Shown here in pieces: positions 44,064 through 51,216 of a DNA stretch of 64,000 bases. The position numbers and the translations under genes were made by a program. The stretch comes from JACRLW01 sp050181465 (GTDB lineage Bacteria > Planctomycetota > UBA1135 > UBA2386): contig JBFXDD010000009.1 in NCBI GenBank assembly GCA_050181465.1, positions 78,579-142,578 of the forward strand, in the 5' to 3' direction. Position 1 is the first letter of the stretch; the number at the start of each line of letters is the position of its first letter. The notes below the pieces were generated by a model. It saw only the letters and a list, made by a program, of their open reading frames with translations. It was not told the origin of the DNA and searched no databases.

Positions 44064-44657
44064 ATGGACGACGACCGACCCGAGCCAGAGCCGAGCGGGC
44101 AGCCGTTGCGGCTGGAAGACCTCCTCGCGGCACAGTTGCCGGCGTTGCGGGCCTTCCTTCGCACGCGAGCAGGCGATGCCATCGCGGCCCGAGAGAGCGT
44201 GGACGATCTCGCGCAGTCGGTCTGTCGCGAAGTCCTTCAGGACCGGTCGCAACTCGCGTTCGAGGATGAAGCGTCGTTCCGTTCCTACCTGTTCTTGCAG
44301 GCTGTCCGCAAGGTCATCGATCGCGCTCGCTATTACCAGATGGACAAGCGTGATCGACGGCGCGAGCGACCGCTGCCCGGCGACGAAGACATCGAACTCG
44401 ACGCCAACCTGCTGTCGCGGCTCGCCAGCGGAACGCGCATCATGACGGCGCGCGAGCAACTCGAGCGGGTCGAGAACTGCATCCGCGACCTACCGGAAGC
44501 ACAGCGCGAGGCGGTGTTGCTTTCGCGCATCGCCGGGCTCTCCTACGCGGAGATCGCCAAGCACAAGGGCATCGCCGAGTCGACCGTGCGCTCCTTGGCG
44601 GCTCGTGGCCTTGCCAAGATCAGCCTCGATATGCACCGCCTCGACACACACGAGTAA
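44064..44657 (+). CDS. ECF-type RNA polymerase sigma factor
   Basis: A 197-residue sigma factor with region 2 (SVDDLAQSVCREVLQ; FRSYLFLQAVRKVIDRARYY) and region 4 (IRDLPEAQREAVLLSRIAGL; SYAEIAKHKGIAESTVRSLA). Length and divergent linkage to a Ser/Thr kinase fit the STK-linked ECF groups of Planctomycetota. ATG 44064 starts MDDDRPEPEPSG; ATG 44016 and GTG 44052 are in frame but look non-coding. A hairpin terminator follows. Confidence 0.88.
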   Translation: MDDDRPEPEPSGQPLRLEDLLAAQLPALRAFLRTRAGDAIAARESVDDLAQSVCREVLQDRSQLAFEDEASFRSYLFLQAVRKVIDRARYYQMDKRDRRRERPLPGDEDIELDANLLSRLASGTRIMTAREQLERVENCIRDLPEAQREAVLLSRIAGLSYAEIAKHKGIAESTVRSLAARGLAKISLDMHRLDTHE

Positions 44658-44668
44658 ACGGTGCCCCG

Positions 44669-44694
44669 GGGCCGCGGCTCGGAGGCCGCGGCCC
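44669..44694 (+). terminator. Terminator-like hairpin after the ECF sigma gene
   Basis: GGGCCGCGGC (44669-44678) pairs perfectly with GCCGCGGCCC (44685-44694) around TCGGAG. It lies 11 bases after the sigma stop. No T-tract follows. Confidence 0.55.
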
Positions 44695-44721
44695 GGAGAC
44701 CCACGTTCGAGAGAAACGTCT

Positions 44722-44843
44722 TCTAGCTCGGATTACCCGTGAACGTCGTCGCGCGATCGTCGCAGGTCGATGCTCGGCAAGGACCTACGTCGTGCGCGAC
44801 TTGCAGAGATCGCAGCCGATGTTCATGAATAGTCCGGGCTAGG
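44722..44843 (-). repeat. Interspersed palindromic repeat, copy F (122 bp, centre deleted)
   Basis: Ends TCTAGCTCGGATTACCCGTG and ATGAATAGTCCGGGCTAGG match the family, but about 64 central bases including the GTAGCTAC hairpin are missing. Its CTAG end supplies the TAG stop of the gene at 44839. Confidence 0.82.
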
Positions 44844-45312
44844 CGCGTGCTCGCCACGCGACGAACTCGCGCAGCAGGTTGGCGGAATCAGGACCCATCA
44901 ACCGCGCCGTGACCCGATAGCCGCTGGGCAGCTCGCTCACGGCGAAGTCCAGGCTCCAATCACGCGCGCCGCCGAAGTCGCTCGCCGGGATCGCCCGCGC
45001 GTTCAGCGTGGGCACCTCGTCGAGACGACAGGCCGCGAGCATTCGTAGCGCTTCACCGACGACCTGGTCGGCGCGGGCGCTGTCGCGCCGCGTGGCCAGA
45101 TCGAGCAGACGCTCACCGATTTGCCCGCAACCCAGACACAGACTCGTTGCCGCGAAGACGATCGCGATGGCAACGCGCAGCAGGCCGAGTCGACCCGCGG
45201 CGTGCCGAGCTCTGCCCTCGGTTTCCTTGTGGACTCCGATGGGGAGCGAGCCGGCTTCGCTATGGACGACCGCGCGAAGGCGGTCGCGTCCGATGGCTGT
45301 CGTCGCACGCAT
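44839..45312 (-). CDS. Small membrane-anchored hypothetical protein
   Basis: From ATG 45312, 157 residues: a basic N-terminus, one membrane helix (LLRVAIAIVFAATSLCLGC) at about residues 44-62, then a polar part (ADQVVGEALRMLAACRLDEV; WSLDFAVSELPSGYRVTARL). The layout (one hydrophobic helix and a small soluble head) recalls minor pseudopilins, but the G/F-T-L-x-E processing site is absent. An upstream GTG at 45369 is possible. It is enclosed between two short repeat copies, and its TAG stop lies in copy F. Confidence 0.45.
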   Translation of the reverse strand: MRATTAIGRDRLRAVVHSEAGSLPIGVHKETEGRARHAAGRLGLLRVAIAIVFAATSLCLGCGQIGERLLDLATRRDSARADQVVGEALRMLAACRLDEVPTLNARAIPASDFGGARDWSLDFAVSELPSGYRVTARLMGPDSANLLREFVAWRARA

Positions 45313-45452
45313 GACGACAGCCTCATCGACTTCGGGGCCGTCGCACAGATGCGCATGCGGCGCCCCCACTGCGGCGAGGTTGCACGACTGCGATGGCAGC
45401 GCCGCTTCCGTTGTCGCAGGATGCGACAGCGATGCCCAATGAGATCAGCCTC

Positions 45453-45565
45453 GCTGGCTCCGATTACTCGTGAACGTCTTCGCGAGGTCGCCGCAGGTCG
45501 ATGCCCGGCAAGGAGCTGCGTCGTGCGGCGACCGCAGCAGACGTTCAGGAATAATCCGGGCCAGG
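45453..45565 (-). repeat. Interspersed palindromic repeat, copy G (113 bp, centre deleted)
   Basis: Ends GCTGGCTCCGATTACTCGTG and AGGAATAATCCGGGCCAGG. It shares the central deletion of copy F. It lies two bases beyond the stop codon of the gene at 45568. Confidence 0.8.
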
Positions 45566-45567
45566 AG

Positions 45568-47022
45568 TCAAAGCGTGAAGGTCGGAGCATCGATCGACAG
45601 GACGTTGCGTTCCACCCGCGACTGCGGGGCACCGTCGGGCTCCGTCCACCATTGGAAGTGAAGGTCGGCGAGGACCGGCTGCGACAGTTCGAGCGTGAAC
45701 GGGGCACCGGGCTGGCAGACCTGCCAGTCCGCCGATTGCCTGCGAACTCGCCAAGCAGTCGCATCGCGCGGCGGAACCACCGTGATCCCTGCAGTCGGCT
45801 CGAAGGAGCGAAGTCGGCGCGAGAGTCGCAACACCACCCCCTGCTGAACCTGCTCGGCTTCGACGCGGTACCCGATTCCGGGCGCAAGTTCCGCGATCCA
45901 CGGCACGCCACGATCACTGGGCACGAGCACCAGGAACGAGCCATCTTCCGCCGTCGTCGCCGGTTCCGTTCCGGCGAAGCCGACGCGTAGACCGCCCCAC
46001 GACGCACCGGTCTCGTCCAGAACCCGACCGCGCACACTTTGTGCAGTCGAACACTTCACGACGGCGGAGCGAACCTTTCCCACCACCGCGCTCTGCTTCG
46101 CCGGCGCCCCGTCGACTAGAGCCGGGTGCTCGACACGAAACTCGAACTGGCAGCCGTGCGGAAGGTCGTCGATGAGCCTCCGCCCCAAGGCGTCGAGGTG
46201 ATCGCGATCCTCGAGCTGCGCGAGGTAGACCGGATAGTCGAGCGCGGTCGATTCCGAATCCGCGGCGCGAATCCGCACGCGCGCGAGCGTCGGGTCGTCG
46301 ACTCGAGCAGCGAGTCGAACCTCGATGGATGCCGCGCGCTCGAGTCGAAGTTCGACGGAGCGCGCGCCGTCGAGGCCAACTTCGATCGGAATCGCGAGCG
46401 TCGCGAAACCCGGCGCGCGCACGACACACGGCACTCCCGCACCTGCTGCAACTTCGAGTTCGAAGCGGCCGTCGGAATCCGTGGTCGTCTGCCGAAGCGT
46501 CCCGCCGGCTTCGATCTCCCCGAGCCAGATCGAGGCGCCGATCAACGGGCCGCCGTCGCGGGCGAGGACGCGGCCGCGCACGACGCGCGCCGGCAGGTGT
46601 TCCAGTTCGATGGTCGTCGCCGCGCTCAGGGTGACGTCACGACAGCACACCCCGCCGTCGGGCAGGGTGAAGGCGACAAGTCGTCGGCCGACGATCGGAG
46701 CGTCGTCGAACATGCGTTCGGGTTCTGCCGGAACCGTCACGCCGACATCGACACGGCCGGTGTGGTTCATCAGCCGCGCGAGCACGCGCTGGGCAGGCCA
46801 TTGGATCGGTGTGGCGAGCACGTCGACCGTCACGCTGACCGAGAGCATGCCCGGAAGCGACGAACCCGATCGATCGGTCGGCGACGGCACACCGGTCGCC
46901 TGCACCGCTGGATCGACCGAGCTCTCGTCGATGGGACCGGGCCGGTCCGCCGAGGAGTTCATCAACCACGCGATCGCCGCCACAACCAGAACGACGACGG
47001 CGAGAAGCAGGGGACGGCGCAC
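45568..47022 (-). CDS. Membrane-anchored protein with carboxypeptidase-regulatory-like domains
   Basis: A 484-residue protein from GTG 47022. One N-terminal membrane helix (PLLLAVVVLVVAAIAWLM) is followed by a mainly beta-sheet outer part. Two regulatory-like repeats are visible: VVRGRVLARDGGPLIGASIW with TTTDSDGRFELEV, and SVRGRVLDETGASWGGLRV with TTAEDGSFLV. These match carboxypeptidase D regulatory-like folds common in planctomycete surface proteins. No enzyme motif. It is bounded by repeat copies D (upstream) and G (downstream). Confidence 0.7.
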   Translation of the reverse strand: MRRPLLLAVVVLVVAAIAWLMNSSADRPGPIDESSVDPAVQATGVPSPTDRSGSSLPGMLSVSVTVDVLATPIQWPAQRVLARLMNHTGRVDVGVTVPAEPERMFDDAPIVGRRLVAFTLPDGGVCCRDVTLSAATTIELEHLPARVVRGRVLARDGGPLIGASIWLGEIEAGGTLRQTTTDSDGRFELEVAAGAGVPCVVRAPGFATLAIPIEVGLDGARSVELRLERAASIEVRLAARVDDPTLARVRIRAADSESTALDYPVYLAQLEDRDHLDALGRRLIDDLPHGCQFEFRVEHPALVDGAPAKQSAVVGKVRSAVVKCSTAQSVRGRVLDETGASWGGLRVGFAGTEPATTAEDGSFLVLVPSDRGVPWIAELAPGIGYRVEAEQVQQGVVLRLSRRLRSFEPTAGITVVPPRDATAWRVRRQSADWQVCQPGAPFTLELSQPVLADLHFQWWTEPDGAPQSRVERNVLSIDAPTFTL

Positions 47023-47033
47023 GCGGGCGAGAT

Positions 47034-47218
47034 TCTAGCCCGGATGATTCGCGAACGTCGTCGCGAGATCGCCGCAGCTCGATGTCCGAAAAGGAGCTGC
47101 GCCGGCCGACGACCGAAGGGTGGCCGTAGCTACGCTGCCAGAGAGGAGCCGAGGTAGCGACGCCGCGGGGCGCGACTTGCGGCGATCGCAGCAGACCCTC
47201 ACGAGTCGTCGGGCTGGC
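47034..47218 (-). repeat. Interspersed palindromic repeat, copy D (185 bp)
   Basis: Reverse orientation relative to copy A, with ends TCTAGCCCGGATGATTCG and GAGTCGTCGGGCTGGC. The 335-base gap between the gene at 45568 and the first glycosyltransferase holds only this repeat and about 140 bases that may carry the operon promoter. Confidence 0.87.
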
Positions 47219-47357
47219 CCGAGATCGACCCAGCGAAGTCTGGCGTCTGGGCGAAAGCGTTGAGATCGGCCACGGAGCGATGGATCGCCATCGAGGGACG
47301 GCGGGCGAAGATCGCGCGTGCGCAACCGGTCTGAGTCGGGAAGACTCCCATCGAACG

Positions 47358-48461
47358 ATGTCCTCCGTGCGCGTTGCCCTCGACTACCGCCCCGCCCTTC
47401 TGGGACGAAGCGGGATCCCGCGCGCCGTTCGGGAACTCGCGCGTGCGCTGGCCGAGCACGCACCGCGGATGCAGCCGCCGATCGAGCTCCATCTCTTCGG
47501 CCATAGCCTCGCCGCGGTCGGCCAAACGGATCACCCGCCGGGGTGCCGACTCCACCGAACGCGGCTGCCCGGTCGGGCCCTCCCCTGGCTGGCCAGCCTC
47601 GGTGCCTCGGCGGAGCGGCTCGCCGGCAACGCCGCGATCTTCCACTGGACCGACTTCGTGTTCCCGCCGGTGAGTCGGCGCACGCGGGTGTTGATGACGC
47701 TGCACGACTGCGCCTTCGTCGTCGATCCGTCGTGGCATGGCGAGGATGCGGCGACGTTGAGCGAGCGCACGGTGTCCGCGCTCGCGCGCGCTGACATCAT
47801 CGTCTGCCCCACCCTCGCCACGGCCAAGGACGCCGAGGCGCACCTGGGCATCTCGCGCGATCGGCTGCGAGTCATCCCCTTCGGCGCCGATCACGCGCTG
47901 CGTTGGCAGTCGACTGCGCCTGCCCTCATTCCGCGCGACTACCTGCTGATGATCGGCACCCTGGAGCCGCGCAAGAACCACACCCGAGTCTTTGCCGCCA
48001 TTCGTGCGCTCGGTGATGCGGCGCCGCTGCTCGTCGTGTGCGGGCGAGCCGGCTGGTGCTGTGAGCCCGTCGTCGACGAACTGCGCCGCCTGGTCGCCGA
48101 GGGTCGCGCGCTGTGGATCGAGGACGCCGACGACGACGCGCTCGTCGCCTGGCTGACTCACGCGCGCGCACTCCTCTATCCGTCCTTGCTCGAGGGCTTC
48201 GGCTTCCCACCGCTCGAAGCGCTTGCGCTGGGCGTGCCGGTCATCGCCGGCGACGTGCCGGCGCTGCGGGAGACCTGCGGGACCGTCGCCGACTACTGCG
48301 ATCCCCGTTCGGTCGAATCGATCGCTGCGACGATTGCGGACGTCTTCGCACGCGGTCGCGACGCGAACGCGGATCGACGGCGCCGCGACCACGTGGCGCG
48401 GTACCGCTGGAGCGATACCGCCATCGCGCACCTCGCGCTCTACACGGAGCTGTCGAAGTGA
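47358..48461 (+). CDS. Glycosyltransferase, family 4 (GT-B), first of three
   Basis: A 367-residue GT-B enzyme. The N-terminal Gly-rich acceptor loop is VALDYRPALLGRSGIPRAVRE. The donor domain has LLMIGTLEPRKNHTRVFAAI and the E-x7-E motif SLLEGFGFPPLEALALGVPV. Likely transfers a sugar from a nucleotide donor to a surface polysaccharide or lipid. ATG 47358 gives MSSVRVALDYR. The stop overlaps the next gene start by 4 bases (GTGA). Confidence 0.85.
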   Translation: MSSVRVALDYRPALLGRSGIPRAVRELARALAEHAPRMQPPIELHLFGHSLAAVGQTDHPPGCRLHRTRLPGRALPWLASLGASAERLAGNAAIFHWTDFVFPPVSRRTRVLMTLHDCAFVVDPSWHGEDAATLSERTVSALARADIIVCPTLATAKDAEAHLGISRDRLRVIPFGADHALRWQSTAPALIPRDYLLMIGTLEPRKNHTRVFAAIRALGDAAPLLVVCGRAGWCCEPVVDELRRLVAEGRALWIEDADDDALVAWLTHARALLYPSLLEGFGFPPLEALALGVPVIAGDVPALRETCGTVADYCDPRSVESIAATIADVFARGRDANADRRRRDHVARYRWSDTAIAHLALYTELSK

Positions 48462-49489
48462 GCGTGGCCGCAGCGGTCGCCTTCGACGGCGGCATCTTCG
48501 ACGACTCGCGACCGGGCGGGGTCCAGATCGCGTTCCTGGAGGCGCTGTCGGGCTACGGCGAAGCCTTCCCCGGTTCGGCGCGCCTCTTGGTCCCTCCCGG
48601 CGCGCGTCTTCCCGATCTGCCGGGAATCGACGTGATCGAGACGACCTGCGTGCAGGGCCCCATCGCTCGCGAGTTCCGGTTGCCCGGCCTCTTGCGTCGA
48701 CTTCGATCGCGCATCTACCACTCACCGGTTGCGGCGATCTGCGGCGCCACGCCGCTGCCGATCGTCGCGACGATCCACGACCTTCCGTGGGCCAACGCGG
48801 ACCTGCCGCGCGAGAACGGACACGGTCTCCGGCACCGACGCGCCTTCACGAGGGCGATGCGTCGCGCAGCGGCGGTCATCGTCCCGTCGAACGCGACCGC
48901 CGACGATGCCCGCACGCTCCTGCCGCGCCACGCGGCCAAACTTCACGTGATCCACCACGGCATCGCACTGCCGAAGGTGTTCGATCCCGCGCCGCACCTC
49001 GGCCCGTTCCTGACTCTCGGGGACGATCGTCCGCGAAAGAACCTCGAGCACATCGTTCGCGGCCACGCGCTCGCAACCGCTCGCGATTCCTCGCTTCCTC
49101 CACTCCTGCAAGTCGGACCCCGACGAGAATCGTCAGCCGCGCGAGTCGTCGATGAGTCCGGCAAACGACACGAGTTGTCACGCGCGCGAGCGCTCCTGCA
49201 GGTGAGTCTGCACGAGGGATTCGGGTTGCCGGTCGTCGAGGCGATGGGACACGGCACACCGGTGATCGTCAGCAAGCGCGGCAGCCTCCCGGAGATCGGC
49301 GGTGACGCGGCGATCGCGATCGATGCGCGCGACCTCGAAGCACTGGCCGACGCGCTGACGCGACTTTGGCGAGACGAAGAGGAATGGCGCCGCCGATCGC
49401 GACTCGGCCGCCAGCGCGCCGCCCACTTCACTCCAGAACGCACCGCGCGCGCGTGGCATGCAGTCCATCGGGAACTCGGAGGAGGCTGA
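48458..49489 (+). CDS. Glycosyltransferase, family 4 (GT-B), second of three
   Basis: A 343-residue GT-B enzyme beginning at the GTG that overlaps the previous stop. Motifs: FDGGIFDDSRPGGVQIAFLE at the N-terminus, ATIHDLPW, VPSNATADDARTLLP, FLTLGDDRPRKNLEHIV, and SLHEGFGLPVVEAMGHGTPV (E-x7-E). The Rossmann linker is shorter than in the neighbours. Acts in the same pathway by operon logic; acceptor unknown. Confidence 0.83.
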   Translation: MSVAAAVAFDGGIFDDSRPGGVQIAFLEALSGYGEAFPGSARLLVPPGARLPDLPGIDVIETTCVQGPIAREFRLPGLLRRLRSRIYHSPVAAICGATPLPIVATIHDLPWANADLPRENGHGLRHRRAFTRAMRRAAAVIVPSNATADDARTLLPRHAAKLHVIHHGIALPKVFDPAPHLGPFLTLGDDRPRKNLEHIVRGHALATARDSSLPPLLQVGPRRESSAARVVDESGKRHELSRARALLQVSLHEGFGLPVVEAMGHGTPVIVSKRGSLPEIGGDAAIAIDARDLEALADALTRLWRDEEEWRRRSRLGRQRAAHFTPERTARAWHAVHRELGGG

Positions 49490-49490
49490 C

Positions 49491-50642
49491 GTGCCGCACT
49501 TCGTCGTCGCCAACTTCACGCACGATGCTCGGCCATCCGGCGCATGGCGCCGCCTGCTCGGCATCCTCCGCGAAATGCCGCAGCAGCTCGCCGCGAACGA
49601 GTCGATCACCCTCCTGATCAACGACGACGCGCCGCTCCCCGTGATGCCGCCGACGATTCGAGTCCTACCCGTCGCCGTCCCACGGCGACCGTCGTGGCGC
49701 CGGGCGCTCGCGGAGTCGAAGCGGCTTCCGGCACTGACTCGAGAACTCGGTGCGAGCATCCTGGACCTGTCGACGCTGCCGGTGCCCACCCGAGTCGACT
49801 GTCCGATCGTGCTCACGATTCACGACCTTCGCGACCTGACTCCCGGGCTCGCGCGACGACCCCGCTTCCTCACGCGAACCGTGTTGCGACGCGCCACGCT
49901 TCGTGCCGCGCGACTCATCGTGCCGAGTCGACACGTCGCCCAGGAGTTGCGCGGGCAATTCGGCGGTTCCCTACCGCAGATCGAAGTCATCGGCGGCGGC
50001 CTCGACCCTGCCTGGTTCAGCGAAGCAGACCGCACGACCGCGCGACCGGTCACGCTGCCGCACCGATTCCTGCACGTCGGCCATCTCGAACGACGCAAGA
50101 ACGTCGGCATGCTGCTCGATGCCATGCAGATCCTTCTTGGGAGCGTGCGTGCGGCCGGCGAGAAGCCTCCGATCCTGGAGCTGATCGGCCGGGACCTGGG
50201 CGAAGGTCCGTCGCTGCGCGCGCGCGCGCGTCGATTGGCGATCGAACAACACATGGTGTGGCACGGCGAGGTCGAGGACCGCGTCCTCTTCGCGCGTTAT
50301 CGCGCGGCGACCGCCGTACTCTTCCCGTCGCGCCACGAAGGGTTGGGGATCCCCGCTCTGGAAGCGCTCGCGGTGGGCACTCCGCTGTTCGTCGCCGAGG
50401 GCACCGCGACCGCCGACCTCGTCGCGGCGCACGCAACGATCCTGCCGCAGGACGACGCCGCGGCATGGGCGAAGGCGATGCAAGTCGCCATGCGCGCGCC
50501 GGACCAAGCGCTCGCCCCGGAGGTGGGGATCCGCTTCGCTCGCGGCCATGGGGCCGACCGAGCTGCCGCGCGAGTTCTTGCGGTCTGGCGCGAGGTAACA
50601 GGATTGTCGCGCAGCGGCGGTTTGGAAGACCCGGGACAATGA
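49491..50642 (+). CDS. Glycosyltransferase, family 4 (GT-B), third of three
   Basis: A 383-residue GT-B enzyme. The start is GTG 49491 with a good GGAGGAGG ribosome site 6-8 bases upstream, one base after the previous stop; an ATG at 49458 is less likely because it overlaps the previous gene. Motifs: VLTIHDLRDLTPGLARR, VPSRHVAQELRGQFG, HVGHLERRKNVGMLLDAM, and FPSRHEGLGIPALEALAVGT (E-x7-E). The three genes form one operon for a glycan. Confidence 0.83.
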   Translation: MPHFVVANFTHDARPSGAWRRLLGILREMPQQLAANESITLLINDDAPLPVMPPTIRVLPVAVPRRPSWRRALAESKRLPALTRELGASILDLSTLPVPTRVDCPIVLTIHDLRDLTPGLARRPRFLTRTVLRRATLRAARLIVPSRHVAQELRGQFGGSLPQIEVIGGGLDPAWFSEADRTTARPVTLPHRFLHVGHLERRKNVGMLLDAMQILLGSVRAAGEKPPILELIGRDLGEGPSLRARARRLAIEQHMVWHGEVEDRVLFARYRAATAVLFPSRHEGLGIPALEALAVGTPLFVAEGTATADLVAAHATILPQDDAAAWAKAMQVAMRAPDQALAPEVGIRFARGHGADRAAARVLAVWREVTGLSRSGGLEDPGQ

Positions 50643-50721
50643 CGCACCACACCGGCAGGTCGCCGGAGGCTAAGCTCCGCGTCCCCTGCCGTTTCTCTCG
50701 ACTCGACCCCTTCCCATCGCC

Positions 50722-51135
50722 ATGAAGATCGCAGCCATCCTCGCCTCGAGCGCTCTGCTCGTCGGCTCAGCGTTTGCGCAGAACTGTGTGTTCACGAACT
50801 TCGGCCGTCCATGCGGCGGTTCGCTCACCGGATCCCTGGTCCGAGGTCCGGCACTTCAGTTCGACGTCGCTCAGGCAACGCCGGGCGCTCACGCGGTACT
50901 GGTGGTCGGACAGCAGCAGCGCCCTGCTCCGCTGCCCGGATCGCTGTGCCCGTTGCTCGTCCATCCCCGCATCGTGTTGCACTCCGACATCGATCGCGCC
51001 GGCAACGCGCGCTGGACGGTGCGCGTGCCGAATCAACCCATCGACGTCGATCTCCAGGTCGTGACGATCGAGCTCGCGCGCAACCAGACGCGTATCGCGG
51101 AGTCAACCAACGGCGTGAACCTCGTCTGCCGCTGA
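50722..51135 (+). CDS. Small secreted protein
   Basis: A 137-residue protein with signal peptide MKIAAILASSALLVGSAFAQ and a mature part with NCVFTNFGRPCGGSLTG, PALQFDVAQATPGAHAVLVV, PLPGSLCPLLVHPR and RWTVRVPNQPIDVDLQ. Four cysteines could form two disulfides. It resembles the beta-rich modules at the C-terminus of the Kelch-like and subtilase proteins but lacks their final VDP(G/S)AN motif. No known function. Confidence 0.65.
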   Translation: MKIAAILASSALLVGSAFAQNCVFTNFGRPCGGSLTGSLVRGPALQFDVAQATPGAHAVLVVGQQQRPAPLPGSLCPLLVHPRIVLHSDIDRAGNARWTVRVPNQPIDVDLQVVTIELARNQTRIAESTNGVNLVCR

Positions 51136-51157
51136 CGGGAGGCGGGACGCTCAGCGG
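51129..51157 (+). terminator. Possible terminator hairpin after the small secreted protein gene
   Basis: CCGCTGA (which includes the stop codon) pairs with TCAGCGG at 51151-51157, with a 15-base loop. It is weak and lacks a T-tract. Confidence 0.3.
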
Positions 51158-51216
51158 TTCGCGCGCTCCTTGGCGTCGGATTCGACGCCTGAACTCGCTG
51201 GAGTCGATCCGGGCGC

